A stretch of 64,000 bases of DNA from Alphaproteobacteria bacterium. Lineage in GTDB: Bacteria > Pseudomonadota > Alphaproteobacteria > Rhodobacterales > Rhodobacteraceae. The notes beneath the pieces were generated by a model that did no database searches, was not told where the DNA came from, and saw only the letters and a list, made by a program, of their open reading frames with translations. Every line of letters starts with the position of its first letter. Position 1 is the first letter of the stretch. Shown piece by piece: positions 1-9,963 of the stretch. A program made the translations under genes and the position numbers. The stretch covers positions 1 to 64,000 of the forward strand of contig JAAAPD010000037.1 in the NCBI GenBank assembly GCA_009908505.1, written 5' to 3'.

Positions 1-842
1 CGGTCAGCCGGCTGGCCAACAAGCTGCAGCGCCGCCTGCAGGCCAAGCAGAACCGGTCGTGGTCCTTCGACCAGGAGGAAGGCATCCTCGACGCCGGGCG
101 GCTGGCGCGCGTGGTGGCCAACCCCACGACGCCGCTGTCCTTCAAGGTGGAACAGGACACCGAGTTCCGCGACACGGTGGTGACGCTGCTGCTGGACAAT
201 TCCGGTTCGATGCGGGGGCGGCCCATCTCGATCGCGGCGATCTGCGCCGACGTGCTGGCGCGCACGCTGGAGCGCTGCCAGGTCAAGGTCGAGATCCTGG
301 GCTTCACCACCCGCGCCTGGAAGGGCGGGCTTTCGCGCGAGGGCTGGCTCGCCGAGGGGCGCCCGCAGGGGCCGGGCCGGCTCAACGACCTGCGCCATAT
401 CATCTACAAGCGGGCCGATGCGCCCTGGCGGCGCACGCGCGAGAATCTGGGCCTGATGATGAAAGAGGGCCTGCTGAAGGAAAACATCGACGGCGAGGCC
501 CTGGAATGGGCGCATCGGCGGCTGGAACGCCGCCCCGAGGCGCGCAAGATCCTGATGGTGATTTCCGACGGCGCCCCGGTCGATGACAGCACCCTGTCGG
601 TCAACCCGGCCAATTACCTGGAAAAGCACCTGCGCGACGTGATCGCAATGGTCGAGAAACACCGCGCGGTGGAACTCACGGCGATCGGCATCGGCCACGA
701 CGTGACCCGCTATTACGACCGCGCGGTGACGATCACCGACGTGGAACAACTGGCCGGGGCCATGACGGAACAGCTGGCCAGCCTGTTCGACAGCGACCCG
801 CGCAAGCGCGCCCGTGTCATGGGGATGCGCAAGGTCGCCTGA
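1..842 (+). CDS. cobT: Cobaltochelatase subunit CobT, C-terminal part (5' truncated by the window)
   Basis: This is the 3' end of a gene whose start lies before the window; the first complete codon is at position 3. The product is a von Willebrand A domain with the MIDAS motif DNSGSMRG, followed by the acidic and arginine-rich helices and the terminal [14 protein letters not shown] region typical of CobT. CobT with CobS (AAA+) and CobN inserts cobalt into hydrogenobyrinate a,c-diamide in the aerobic cobalamin pathway in the cytoplasm. The vWA domain occupies roughly the first 200 residues seen. It implies that the organism makes B12, which is interesting beside the B12 uptake operon 43 kb away. 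The 88-nt gap to the next gene has no obvious terminator. The family call is confident; the N-terminal half cannot be assessed. Confidence 0.93.
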   Translation, partial: VSRLANKLQRRLQAKQNRSWSFDQEEGILDAGRLARVVANPTTPLSFKVEQDTEFRDTVVTLLLDNSGSMRGRPISIAAICADVLARTLERCQVKVEILGFTTRAWKGGLSREGWLAEGRPQGPGRLNDLRHIIYKRADAPWRRTRENLGLMMKEGLLKENIDGEALEWAHRRLERRPEARKILMVISDGAPVDDSTLSVNPANYLEKHLRDVIAMVEKHRAVELTAIGIGHDVTRYYDRAVTITDVEQLAGAMTEQLASLFDSDPRKRARVMGMRKVA

Positions 843-930
843 TCCGTCCACTTGCACCCTGCCCCGCCCCGGCCCATTCTGCGCCGGATCGCCGTCATTG
901 CCCCCATGCGCCAAGAGGAAGGGAAAGCCC

Positions 931-2733
931 ATGTTCCAGTCATTCGAGGCCAGCGCCGCGCCCGAGCAGGGCCCGCCGCGCCTGGCGGCGTTGCGCGCCG
1001 AAATGGCGGCGCGCGGGCTGGACGGGTTCCTTGTGCCGCGAGCCGATGCGCACCAGGGCGAATACGTGGCCCCCTGCGACGATCGCCTGTCCTGGCTGAC
1101 CGGGTTCACCGGGTCCGCCGGGTTCTGCGCGGCCCTGCGCGACATCGCCGGGGTCTTCGTCGATGGCCGCTACCGGGTGCAGGTGCGCGACCAGGTGGCG
1201 CTGCCGGATTTCACGCCCGTCGACTGGCCGGAAACCCAGCTGGGGCCCTGGCTGTGCGAGCACCTGCCCGAGGGCAAGGTGGGGTTCGATCCGTGGCTGC
1301 ACACGGTGGACGAGGTCACAGCTTTGCGCGGGGCGCTTTCGGGCGCCGGGCTGGCGCTGGTGCCGACGGGCAACCTTGTCGATGCCGTCTGGACCGACCG
1401 CCCGGCCCCGCCCGATGCGCCGTTCTTCACCCATGCTACCGCCCTGGCCGGGGAAAGCGCCGCCGACAAACGCACCCGGCTGGCGCGCGAGCTGCGCAAG
1501 GCAGGGCACCGTGTCGCGGTGCTGACCCTGCCCGATTCCATCGGCTGGCTGCTGAACATCCGCGGCGCGGATATCCCGCGCAACCCGGTCCCGCAGAGCT
1601 TTGCCCTGCTTTTCGATGATGGCCATTGTCAGCTGTTCGCGCGGCCCGGCAAGGCGGAGGCGCTGGCCGATCACCTCGGCCCGGATGTGGCGGTCCTGGG
1701 GCAAGAGGCCTTCCTTGCGGCCTTGACCGATCTCGACGGCCCGGTGCGGCTGGACCCGGCAAGTTGCCCGCAGATCGTAGCCGATACCTTGGCCGAACAC
1801 GGTGTGGCCGTGGCGCATGACATGGACCCTTGCGTGTTACCCAAGGCCATCAAGACCCCGACCGAGATCTCCGGCACAACCGAGGCGCATCTGCGCGACG
1901 GCGCGGCCATGTGCCGGTTCCTGCATTGGTTGGACGAAACCGCCCCCAAGGGCGCATTGACGGAAATCGACGTTGCCCGCGCGCTGGAAGGGTTCCGCCG
2001 CGACACGAACGCCCTGCGCGATATTTCCTTCGACACGATTTGCGGCGCGGGGCCCCATGGCGCCATTGTCCACTATCGCGTGACCGAGGCCACCAACCGC
2101 CCCGTCACACCGGGCGACCTGCTGCTGATCGATTCGGGGGGGCAATACCTCGACGGGACCACGGACATCACCCGCACGATGGCGACCGGACCCGTGGGTG
2201 ACGAGGAAAAGGCCTGTTTCACACGTGTCCTGCAGGGCATGATCGCGCTGAGCCGGGCGCGCTTTCCCACGGGGATCGCCGGGCGCGACCTGGACAGCAT
2301 CGCGCGCTATCCGCTGTGGCTGGCGGGTCTGGATTACGGCCACGGCACGGGGCATGGCGTTGGCGTCTACATGTGCGTGCATGAAGGGCCGCAGGGCTTT
2401 ACCCGCGCGCCGTCACGCGGCCATGCCCCGCTGCAGCCAGGCATGATCCTGTCGAACGAGCCGGGGTATTACCGCGAAGGCGCGTTCGGTATCCGCCTCG
2501 AGAACCTTGTGGTGGTGCAGGAAGCCCCCGCTTTGGGCGATAATCGCCCGATGCTGTGCTTCGATACACTGACCTGGGTGCCCCTCGACCGGCGCCTGAT
2601 CGAGGTTTCCATGCTGACCGAGGCGGAACGGCTCTGGATTGATCGCTACCACGCGGATACAGTGGCGCGGATCGGCCCGCGTCTGGATGGGCCAGCGCTG
2701 GATTGGCTCGAGGCCGCCTGCGCACCCCTTTGA
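931..2733 (+). CDS. Xaa-Pro aminopeptidase, M24B family
   Basis: A 600-residue cytoplasmic metallopeptidase that removes an N-terminal residue preceding proline. The length and layout match the long (about 600-residue) aminopeptidase P type: two creatinase N-like domains, then the C-terminal pita-bread domain. The metal ligands are visible: Asp401 and Asp412 (in LLIDSGG and TTDITRT), the histidine motif HGTGHGVG at 471-478, Glu510 (SNEPGYY) and Glu524 (IRLENLV). The ATG at 931 was chosen because AAGAGGAAGGG lies just upstream and the family's usual N-terminus (PRLAALRAEMAARGLDGFLV) follows. An in-frame extension upstream overlaps cobT and has no family similarity. It lies downstream of cobT with no apparent functional link. 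Confidence 0.93.
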   Translation: MFQSFEASAAPEQGPPRLAALRAEMAARGLDGFLVPRADAHQGEYVAPCDDRLSWLTGFTGSAGFCAALRDIAGVFVDGRYRVQVRDQVALPDFTPVDWPETQLGPWLCEHLPEGKVGFDPWLHTVDEVTALRGALSGAGLALVPTGNLVDAVWTDRPAPPDAPFFTHATALAGESAADKRTRLARELRKAGHRVAVLTLPDSIGWLLNIRGADIPRNPVPQSFALLFDDGHCQLFARPGKAEALADHLGPDVAVLGQEAFLAALTDLDGPVRLDPASCPQIVADTLAEHGVAVAHDMDPCVLPKAIKTPTEISGTTEAHLRDGAAMCRFLHWLDETAPKGALTEIDVARALEGFRRDTNALRDISFDTICGAGPHGAIVHYRVTEATNRPVTPGDLLLIDSGGQYLDGTTDITRTMATGPVGDEEKACFTRVLQGMIALSRARFPTGIAGRDLDSIARYPLWLAGLDYGHGTGHGVGVYMCVHEGPQGFTRAPSRGHAPLQPGMILSNEPGYYREGAFGIRLENLVVVQEAPALGDNRPMLCFDTLTWVPLDRRLIEVSMLTEAERLWIDRYHADTVARIGPRLDGPALDWLEAACAPL

Positions 2734-2825
2734 CACGGGCCCGGTGACACGGGACTGTCACACCCGGCGCGGTAGATACCCCGCGCAAGCTGAAGAACAG
2801 ATCGCCGCCGAAAGGGAGACCGAAA

Positions 2826-3167
2826 ATGGCAGACCATATCAAGATCCGGCCTGCGACAGGCACTTGGGTTGTCCGCGCCGGTGGCGCCGTGCTGGGCGAA
2901 AGCAACCGTGCGCTGGAATTGACCGAGGGAGACTACCCGCCGGTAATCTATTTCCCGCGCGACGATATCTCGATGGTGTTCATGGACCCCTCCGAGGCCA
3001 CCACCACCTGCCCCTACAAGGGCAAGGCCCGCTATTACGACATCGTCGCCAAGTCGGGCACGATCAAGGATGCGGCCTGGTCCTACGAGGCCCCCAAGCC
3101 CGAGGTGGCCGAGATCGACGGTTACCTGGCCTTCTACACCACGAAAGTCACCGTAGAAGAGGTCTGA
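2826..3167 (+). CDS. DUF427 domain protein
   Basis: A 113-residue protein that matches the DUF427 fold: TWVVRAGGAVLGESNRALEL near the N-terminus, then YFPRDDI, the CPYKGKA(R)YY segment and a final GYLAFY. The family is common in actinobacteria and alphaproteobacteria and has no assigned biochemical role; the conserved CPYKG segment suggests a small-molecule pocket, but that is inference. The ATG follows GGGAGACCGAAA, a good ribosome-binding site. It ends 4 nt before the stop of the convergent gene on the other strand, with no room for a terminator between them. Confidence 0.9.
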   Translation: MADHIKIRPATGTWVVRAGGAVLGESNRALELTEGDYPPVIYFPRDDISMVFMDPSEATTTCPYKGKARYYDIVAKSGTIKDAAWSYEAPKPEVAEIDGYLAFYTTKVTVEEV

Positions 3168-3171
3168 GCGC

Positions 3172-4215
3172 CTATTCGGCCGTCAGGGTCGGCAGGTCGC
3201 CGTAAAGGTGGACAAGGCCCAGAAGGTCCGCCGCCTCGTTCGCAAATTCCGTTTCGTCCGCCAGATCGAGCGTGATCGTGACGACATCGAGCGCGCCACC
3301 GGTATGCGGCGTGACGGCCGGCACCGCCCCGGCAAGCGTCGCATAGGTCGTCTGGTGGCCCGGTGACGCCCGGCTCGCCCAGTTCTCGGCGATGCGCCGC
3401 GCGAAATCATCGGCCGCCGTGCCCTCGGGCACGACTAGCCCCATGATACCGGTATCGGCGCCGCCGCGCACCGCATCGGCCAGAAGCAAGGCCGGGCTGC
3501 CCCACTGGTCGCCCAAGCCCGGAAAAACACGGACGGAGACCAGCGCATCGACCGCCAAGGTATCGAGTGCAGCAAGCAGGCTCTGGGGCTGCGGCGCCTC
3601 GGACAGGCGTGGACCGTCAGGCGACAGGGCGGCCTCGATCTGCGGCCAGGCCGGCGCATAGACCACTTGGCCTGGCGTGATCGCGATCCGGCCGCTGCGA
3701 CCGGTCCGGCCACCGAAGGGATTGGACGGCTCGCGGAACGCCATGTCCATGCCGCTGTCCGGCCCGCGCGCCCAGACCGGTTGCGACAGCCGGTCCCGGT
3801 CCAGCGCATAGCCCTGGCCCGGCAATGCGGCCGCCATGCCAGTTTCGGCGCCCGCCTCGATCCCGAAAACCGTGATCTCACCGGCGGGGCCGCGCAGGAA
3901 CAGGGTTTGCGTCACTGCATCGGGGGCCAGCCCTGTGCTGGCCTCCATTTCCCCTAAAAGGATCAGGCCGAGTTCGGCAAGATCGCCGGGCAATCCGCGT
4001 CCGAATGCGGCCAGCGCTGCGGTCTCGGGCGACGCCCCGTTGCCCAGGGCCACCGGGCCGAAGGCGCGCGGATCGCCCCATTCGATCACCTCGACCGTGT
4101 CGCCAAGCGCGTCTGCGGGAATATCGGCCAAAAGCGCGCGCATGCGGTCGGTGGGCGCATCGGCATGGGCGGGGGCGGCAAGCACAAGCGCCGCCAGGAT
4201 GGCACGAAATAACAT
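3172..4215 (-). CDS. Secreted protein of unknown function
   Basis: A 347-residue protein that I do not recognise. It begins with a clear signal peptide (MLFRAILAALVLAAPAHADA, cleavage probably after AHA), so it is probably periplasmic. The mature part is rich in Ala, Leu and Gly with regular acidic helices and no cysteines or metal motif. It contains a segment resembling an inhibitor- or chaperone-like alpha/beta domain, but no motif supports a named family. It is convergent with the DUF427 gene and lies about 40 nt downstream of the ClC gene on the same strand, so the two may be co-transcribed. That it is a real gene is well supported by codon bias and the signal peptide; its function is unknown. 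Confidence 0.75.
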   Translation of the reverse strand: MLFRAILAALVLAAPAHADAPTDRMRALLADIPADALGDTVEVIEWGDPRAFGPVALGNGASPETAALAAFGRGLPGDLAELGLILLGEMEASTGLAPDAVTQTLFLRGPAGEITVFGIEAGAETGMAAALPGQGYALDRDRLSQPVWARGPDSGMDMAFREPSNPFGGRTGRSGRIAITPGQVVYAPAWPQIEAALSPDGPRLSEAPQPQSLLAALDTLAVDALVSVRVFPGLGDQWGSPALLLADAVRGGADTGIMGLVVPEGTAADDFARRIAENWASRASPGHQTTYATLAGAVPAVTPHTGGALDVVTITLDLADETEFANEAADLLGLVHLYGDLPTLTAE

Positions 4216-4254
4216 GGGGTCTTGTTACGAAGCGGTTTCGTCGCGGTCAAGGCC

Positions 4255-5943
4255 CTACCGGTGCTCCTCGGCCGCGGTGGCGGCCAAGGCCCGGTTGAAG
4301 GCGCGCAGGGCATCCACCTGGAACAGCGCCCCGCGCAGCGCGGGCGGGCCCGCGCCCCTGGCCGCGCGCAGCACGGGGATGAAATTGCTGTTCGACGCCT
4401 CGAGGATTGGCATGGCCTGGTCCAGCGTCTTGCCCTCGGTCACATAGGTCCCTTCGCTGATGAGCTTGGCACAGGCCTCGGGGTCCGCCGCCCTTGGATG
4501 GCCCATCGACCGCATGACGCTGGTGACCTGGAAGGTGGACAACAGATAGGCCTGTGGCCCCGCGGCCAGGTGCACGCCGCGCTGTTCCAGCTGTGTCAGG
4601 AAGAAGGACCGGTCGACGATCCGCGCCGCCACCGCCGAGGACAACGACACCGTCACCATCACCGCCAGCCCGGTCTGCCAATCGCCGGTCAGCTCAAACA
4701 CGATCAGCGTGGTGGAAATCGGCGCCCCCAGCACCGCTGCCGCAACCCCGCCCATCCCCGCCAGCGCATAGAGCGCGGCAGACCCCGACACGTCGGGGAA
4801 TATGCCGGTCGCGACCATACCGAAGGCCAGCCCCGTCATCGCCCCCACCATGAGCGAGGGCGAGAACACCCCGCCGCCCATTCGCCCGCCAAAGGTGATG
4901 GCCACGGCGATCACCTTGAAGATGGTGAATACAACCGCCTCGTGGAACAGCAGGCGGCCCGTCAGCGCATCGGATGTGGTTTCATATCCAACCCCGATAA
5001 TATGCGGGAAGAACACCGCGATCAGGCCCAGCAGAAGCCCCGCTGCGGCCGGCCGCAGAACCGGGTGCAGGCCGATCCGGTTCTGGTAGTACGTGGCCGC
5101 GCGGTCGGTCCAGAACAGCGCCCGCATGAAGATCACCGCGACGAGACCACAGAGCAACCCGAGCAGCATGTAGGCGGGCAGTTCCACGTAGAAGGCCAGC
5201 GCGTTCTGACCGGGGATGTAGAATTCCGTCACGTCGCCATAGGCCATGCGGCTGATCACCGTGCCCGCGACCGAGGCGATGACGATGGGCGCGAAAGCAT
5301 GCAGCGCGAAATGGCGCAGCACCACCTCCAGCGCGAAAAGCGCTCCGGCGATGGGGGCGTTGAAACTGGCCGAAACGGCGGCGGCCACGGCACAGCCCAG
5401 CAGGTCCCGCCCGGTGATCCCGTCCGCCTTCAGCCAGTTGTTGACCCCCGTGGCGATCAGCGCCGCGATATGCACGACCGGGCCTTCGCGGCCGGTCGAA
5501 CCGCCGCTGGACAGGGTGATGAGCGACGCCAGCGCCGACCCGACCCCGCGTTTAACCTTGAGCCGCCCATCATAGAGCGCGGCGCCCTCGATCACGTCTG
5601 AAACCGAATGCACCCGCTGGTCGCTGGTCGTGCGGTAGAGGATCAAGCCGACCGCCAGCCCTCCCAAGACCGGAATCACCACCAGCCACCACCAGTCCAG
5701 CCCTGCGGCGAAGCTGTGCAATGCGGCCACGTCATCGGTGCCGTAAAGCGTCGTTTGCAGCCATTCGATGCCGAACCGGAAGGCGATCGCAGCCAAGCCC
5801 GAGGCGATGCCGACGGCCAGCGCGATGAACCAGAACCGGACCTGGCCCAGACCCGAGCTGCACATGGTGTCCCACCCCCGCCGGCAGGCGGCCACCGTGT
5901 CGGTGAGCCCCTGTCGGATTGGCGATGTCGGACGTTCGTCCAT
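4255..5943 (-). CDS. ClC-family chloride channel/transporter with C-terminal CBS-like region
   Basis: A 562-residue integral membrane protein of the voltage-gated chloride channel (ClC) family. About ten to twelve hydrophobic helices span roughly residues 35-440. The ion-path motif GSTGREGPVV is present, with the gating glutamate at about residue 153, as is the GGRMGGGVFSPSLMVGA segment corresponding to GxFxP. After residue 440 a soluble region (VMRSMGHPRAADP, then TYVTEGKTLDQAMPILEAS) resembles a CBS pair, which is usual in one branch of the family. The gating glutamate is found in both channels and H+/Cl- exchangers, so the transport mode cannot be decided here. The ATG at 5943 is preferred over the TTG two codons upstream. 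Confidence 0.92.
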   Translation of the reverse strand: MDERPTSPIRQGLTDTVAACRRGWDTMCSSGLGQVRFWFIALAVGIASGLAAIAFRFGIEWLQTTLYGTDDVAALHSFAAGLDWWWLVVIPVLGGLAVGLILYRTTSDQRVHSVSDVIEGAALYDGRLKVKRGVGSALASLITLSSGGSTGREGPVVHIAALIATGVNNWLKADGITGRDLLGCAVAAAVSASFNAPIAGALFALEVVLRHFALHAFAPIVIASVAGTVISRMAYGDVTEFYIPGQNALAFYVELPAYMLLGLLCGLVAVIFMRALFWTDRAATYYQNRIGLHPVLRPAAAGLLLGLIAVFFPHIIGVGYETTSDALTGRLLFHEAVVFTIFKVIAVAITFGGRMGGGVFSPSLMVGAMTGLAFGMVATGIFPDVSGSAALYALAGMGGVAAAVLGAPISTTLIVFELTGDWQTGLAVMVTVSLSSAVAARIVDRSFFLTQLEQRGVHLAAGPQAYLLSTFQVTSVMRSMGHPRAADPEACAKLISEGTYVTEGKTLDQAMPILEASNSNFIPVLRAARGAGPPALRGALFQVDALRAFNRALAATAAEEHR

Positions 5944-6008
5944 GCCCAAAGTCCCGGCTTTTCCCCTGCTCGCGGCTGGCCTAGTCTCTGGACGAGGAGG
6001 ACCCGAAG

Positions 6009-7382
6009 ATGCCCCATGACCCCGCGTTCGCAGCCCTTCGTTCCGTCTTAGGCGATCGGCTGTCGCTGTCCAAGCCCGATCTGGAGGCGCATGGCCATTC
6101 CGAAAGCCACTTTCCCCCCACCCCGCCCGACGCGGTCGCCTATCCCGAAACCACGGCCGAGGTCGCCCGGGTCGTGACGATCTGCGCCGAACACGGCCTG
6201 CCGGTGGTGGGCTGGGGCGCGGGCACCTCGCTGGAGGGCCACGCGCTGGCGGTGCGCGGTGGGGTCTGCGTGGATTTCTCGCGTATGGCGGGTGTGTTGG
6301 AGATGCGCGAGACGGACATGGTCGCGCGGGTCCAGCCCGGCATCACCCGCGAGGCGCTCAACCAGGAATTGCGGGCGACGGGGCTGTTCTTTCCGGTCGA
6401 TCCGGGCGCCAATGCCAGCATCGGCGGCATGGCCGCGACCCGCGCCTCGGGGACGACGGCGGTGCGCTATGGCACGATGCGCGACAACGTCCTGGCCCTG
6501 GAGGTGGTGCTGGCCGATGGCCGGATCATCCGCACAGGCAGCGCGGCGCGCAAGTCCAGCGCGGGCTATGACCTGACGGCACTCTTCGTGGGGTCCGAGG
6601 GCACGCTGGGCCTGGTCACCGAACTGACCCTGAAACTGCACGGCCAGCCCGAGGCGATCGGTGCCGCGACATGCGCCTTCGACGGGATCGAGGCAGCGGT
6701 CGAGGCCGTGACGGAAACCATCCAGATGGGCCTGCCCATGGCGCGGATCGAATTCGTCGACGCGGCCACGGTCGAGGCGGTCAACGCCTATGCCAGGGCC
6801 GATTTTCCCGCCCTGCCGCATTTGATGGTGGAATTTCACGGCAGCCCGGCGGGCGTGGCGGAACAGGCCGAGCGCTTTGGCGAGATCGTGTCCGAGCATG
6901 GCGCGACCGGTTTCGCCTGGGCCGACCGGCCCGAAGACCGCACCCGGCTCTGGCAGATGCGCCACCACGCCTATTGGGCGATCCTGGCCGCGCGCCCCGG
7001 CACGCGCGCCATCGTCACGGATGTCTGCGTGCCGATCTCGGCCCTGGCGCAGGCGGTGGCCGAAACCCAGGCCGATATCGCCGCCGCCCCGATCCCCGCG
7101 CCGATCCTCGGCCATGTCGGCGACGGCAATTTCCACGCGATCCTCCTGATGAACCCTGATGACCCGGCTGAACGGGCCGCCGCGCAGGACCTCTCACGCC
7201 GCATGGCCGACCGGGCGCTGCGACTTGGCGGGACCGTGACAGGCGAACACGGGATCGGCATGGGCAAGCTGGGCTACATGACGGCTGAACACGGGCCGGG
7301 TTGGGATGTGATGGGCGCGATCAAGCAGGCCCTGGACCCGGCCAGGGTAATGAACCCGGGCAAGATGGTGCGGCAGGATTGA
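6009..7382 (+). CDS. FAD-binding oxidoreductase, D-lactate dehydrogenase (cytochrome)-like
   Basis: A 457-residue flavoenzyme of the FAD_binding_4 / FAD-oxidase C family (GlcD, Dld, LDHD). The FAD-binding PCMH domain fills about residues 35-215, with VVGWGAGTSLEGH and the DPGANASIGGMAATRASG loop. The C-terminal cap domain contains GHVGDGNFH (substrate and metal histidines) and ends GEHGIGMGKLGYM...NPGKMV. These features are those of 2-hydroxyacid dehydrogenases that pass electrons to cytochrome c or quinone; D-lactate is the likely substrate, but glycolate or D-2-hydroxyglutarate cannot be excluded. There is no signal peptide or membrane segment. The start is supported by CGAGGAGGACCCGAAG upstream. 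It is convergent with recN. Confidence 0.9.
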   Translation: MPHDPAFAALRSVLGDRLSLSKPDLEAHGHSESHFPPTPPDAVAYPETTAEVARVVTICAEHGLPVVGWGAGTSLEGHALAVRGGVCVDFSRMAGVLEMRETDMVARVQPGITREALNQELRATGLFFPVDPGANASIGGMAATRASGTTAVRYGTMRDNVLALEVVLADGRIIRTGSAARKSSAGYDLTALFVGSEGTLGLVTELTLKLHGQPEAIGAATCAFDGIEAAVEAVTETIQMGLPMARIEFVDAATVEAVNAYARADFPALPHLMVEFHGSPAGVAEQAERFGEIVSEHGATGFAWADRPEDRTRLWQMRHHAYWAILAARPGTRAIVTDVCVPISALAQAVAETQADIAAAPIPAPILGHVGDGNFHAILLMNPDDPAERAAAQDLSRRMADRALRLGGTVTGEHGIGMGKLGYMTAEHGPGWDVMGAIKQALDPARVMNPGKMVRQD

Positions 7383-7446
7383 CTTTTTGCAACCCAAAAA
7401 CACCTACTTTTACTGAAACGAGTGCGTGAACTGTCTTTTTCGAACT

Positions 7447-9099
7447 TCAACCGGGCACGGCCGACAGAAGGGCCCGCGCCGCCGCGCGCGCCTCGTCGGT
7501 GATGGTGTCGCCGGACAGCATCCGGGCGATTTCATCCTCGCGTGCCGCGGCATCCAGCGGCGTGACGGTGGACAGCGTCGCCGCGTCCGCCTGCCGTTTC
7601 TCAACCCGCCAGTGATGCGCGCCAAGCGCCGCGACCTGCGGCGAATGGGTCACGACCAGAACCTGGCCCCCGTCCGACAGGTCGGCCAGGCGCCGGCCCA
7701 CGGCGTCTGCCGTGGCCCCGCCAACGCCCCGGTCGATCTCGTCGAAGATCAGGGTCAACCCCCCCGCATCGCGGGTCAGGCAGACCTTGAGCGCAAGCAG
7801 AAAGCGCGAAAGCTCTCCGCCAGAGGCGATCTTGTTCAGAGGGCCGGCCGGGGCGCCGGGGTTCGTGGCCACCTCGAAGGCGACCGCGTCCGCACCGTCC
7901 GGGCCTGGCTCGGCCGGGGTGATCCGCGTGGCGAACACCGCGCGTTCCATCTTCAGCGGCGCCAGTTCACGGGCCATGGCCGCGTCCAGCGCCTTGGCAG
8001 AGTCTGCCCGCGCCGTGGTCAACGCCGCGGCGGCGGTGTCATACGCGGCCCGCGCCGCCTCCACGGCCTCTTCCAACGCTGCCAAGTCGCCCGCCCCCCG
8101 GTCCAGCGCGTCCAGACGCGTGCGCAGGCCCTCGGCGAATTGGCTCAGCTCGTCGGGGGCGACGGCATGCTTGCGGGCCAATCCGCGAATGGCGAAAAGC
8201 CGTTCCTCGACCTGTTCCAGCTCGGCGGGATTGAAGGACAGCGCCTCCAGGCAGGCCTCGACCCCCGATTGCGCCTCGCCGAGCTCGGTCATGGCCCGGT
8301 CCAGCGCCGCCAACGGCTCTTCGAGGCGTCCTTCGGCCTTGTCGGCGGCCCCGTCCAGCCAGCGTAGAGCGTCGCCCATCATTCCTTCGGCCCCGTCGGG
8401 CCCAAGGGCCTGGACCGCCTTGGAAATATCCTCGCCGATTTTTTCGGCCGCCTGCATCAGGCGCCGCCGCGTATCCAGCGCCTCGTCCTCGCCCGGCTCG
8501 GGCGCAAGCGCGTCCAGTTCGGCCACGGAGTGGCGCAGGAATTCCTCTTCCTCGGCCAGGGCGGCGATCTCGGTGCGCGCCGCGTCCAGCGCCTTTTGCG
8601 CCTCGCGCAGCGCCCGCCAAGCCTGCCGCGTACTGTCCAGGTCATGCGCACCGTAGGCATCCAGCAGGTCGCGGTGCCCGCGTGGGTTCAGAAGGCCCCG
8701 GTCATCATGCTGCCCGTGCAGTTCCACGAGGGTTTCCGACACCCGGCGCAGCACCTCGCCGCTGGCCCGGCGATCGTTGATCCAGGCGGTCTTGCGCCCG
8801 TCGCGGGTATTGACGCGGCGCAGGATCAGCTCGCTTTCATGGGCGATACCGGCGTCGTCCAGGACCGCCACGGCCGGGTGGCCACCGGGCAGGTCGAACA
8901 CCGCCGTCACCTCGCCCTGGCTGGCCCCCTGGCGCACGAGTTCCGCCCGCCCGCGCCAGCCCAGCACGAATCCGAGACTGTCCAGCAGGATGGACTTGCC
9001 CGCGCCGGTTTCCCCGGTCAGCACGTTGAGGCCCGGCTGGAAGTCCAACGCCAGCCGGTCGATGATCAACATGTCCCGAATGTCGAGATGCCGGAGCAT
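7447..9099 (-). CDS. recN: DNA repair protein RecN
   Basis: A 550-residue SMC-like ATPase used in recombinational repair of double-strand breaks. The N-terminal Walker A motif is GETGAGKS in the standard context LNVLTGETGAGKSILLDSLG. The signature LASGGELSRFLLALK-type helix (KIASGGELSRF) and Walker B LTLIFDEIDRGVGG lie near the C-terminus, separated by a long coiled coil (about residues 155-370, rich in Ala, Glu, Leu and Arg). The ATG at 9099 gives the standard MLRHLDIRDMLIIDRL start. It lies 9 nt downstream of bamD, so the two are probably one transcript, an order typical of this group (lpxC-bamD-recN). Confidence 0.97.
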   Translation of the reverse strand: MLRHLDIRDMLIIDRLALDFQPGLNVLTGETGAGKSILLDSLGFVLGWRGRAELVRQGASQGEVTAVFDLPGGHPAVAVLDDAGIAHESELILRRVNTRDGRKTAWINDRRASGEVLRRVSETLVELHGQHDDRGLLNPRGHRDLLDAYGAHDLDSTRQAWRALREAQKALDAARTEIAALAEEEEFLRHSVAELDALAPEPGEDEALDTRRRLMQAAEKIGEDISKAVQALGPDGAEGMMGDALRWLDGAADKAEGRLEEPLAALDRAMTELGEAQSGVEACLEALSFNPAELEQVEERLFAIRGLARKHAVAPDELSQFAEGLRTRLDALDRGAGDLAALEEAVEAARAAYDTAAAALTTARADSAKALDAAMARELAPLKMERAVFATRITPAEPGPDGADAVAFEVATNPGAPAGPLNKIASGGELSRFLLALKVCLTRDAGGLTLIFDEIDRGVGGATADAVGRRLADLSDGGQVLVVTHSPQVAALGAHHWRVEKRQADAATLSTVTPLDAAAREDEIARMLSGDTITDEARAAARALLSAVPG

Positions 9100-9108
9100 G
9101 CGTGGCCC

Positions 9109-9963
9109 CTAGAGCCACTCGCCGCGGATCATCTGGCGGTAGATGGCCGAAAGCCAGTTGTCCCCGATCGATTCCGGTTCCAGCCCCTGCCCGGTCAGCA
9201 GGGCATAGCTGTCTTCATACCACTCGGTCGCGCGGTAATTGTGGCCCAGGATCGCGGCAGCCGTCTGCGCTTCGTCGGTCAGGCCCAGCGACAGGTAGGA
9301 TTCGACCAGCCGGTGCAGCGCCTCGGGCGTGTGGCTGGTAGTTTGGAAATCCTCGACCACGACGCGGAACCGGTTGATCGCCGCCGAGAAATGGTCGCGC
9401 TTGAGGTAATAGCGCCCCACTTCCATTTCCTTGGCGGCCAAGTGGTCGAAGGCCAGATCGAATTTCAGGATGGCCGAGCGCGCATACTCGCTTTCGGGAT
9501 AGCGTTCGATCACCACGCGCAACGCCTGCAAGGCCTGGAAGGTCAGCCCCTGGTCGCGGCCGATCTCGTCGATCTGGTCGTAGTAGCTGAGCGCCAGCAG
9601 ATACTGCGCATAGGCCGCGTCTTCGTCGGCGGGGTAGAAATCGAGAAAGCGCTGCGCGCTGGAGCGTGCATTGTCGTAATCGCCGTCGCGGTGATAGGCG
9701 AAGGCCTGCATGATCAGGCCGCGCTTGGCCCATTCCGAATAGGGATAAAGCCGCTCGATCTCGCCGAAATAGAAGGCGGCGTCATCCTCGCGCCCGCGTT
9801 CCAGGTCGTATTCGCCGCGCTCAAAGATTTCCGCGGCGGTGTATTGCTCCATTGCGCCGGGCGAACGCGGATCGAACCCGCTGCAACCGGCCAGGACCCC
9901 AAGGGCCAACACCCCGGCAACAATAACAGAGTTTGATGTGACAGCTCTGCCGCGGCCCGACAT
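9109..9963 (-). CDS. bamD: Outer membrane assembly lipoprotein BamD
   Basis: A 284-residue lipoprotein component of the BAM complex, which inserts beta-barrel proteins into the outer membrane. The signal peptide ends in the lipobox LAGC at about residue 26. The mature part holds five TPR-like repeats; the characteristic segments are ERLYPYSEWAKRGLIMQAFA, YDNARSSAQRFLDFYP and VIERYPESEYA. It sits between lpxC and recN on the same strand. The 95-nt gap to lpxC contains no convincing terminator, so read-through from lpxC is possible. Essential in most Gram-negative bacteria. Confidence 0.95.
   Translation of the reverse strand: MSGRGRAVTSNSVIVAGVLALGVLAGCSGFDPRSPGAMEQYTAAEIFERGEYDLERGREDDAAFYFGEIERLYPYSEWAKRGLIMQAFAYHRDGDYDNARSSAQRFLDFYPADEDAAYAQYLLALSYYDQIDEIGRDQGLTFQALQALRVVIERYPESEYARSAILKFDLAFDHLAAKEMEVGRYYLKRDHFSAAINRFRVVVEDFQTTSHTPEALHRLVESYLSLGLTDEAQTAAAILGHNYRATEWYEDSYALLTGQGLEPESIGDNWLSAIYRQMIRGEWL

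Noticed and set aside
814-930. Longer N-terminus for the M24 peptidase
   Set aside because: The extension overlaps cobT and has no family character.
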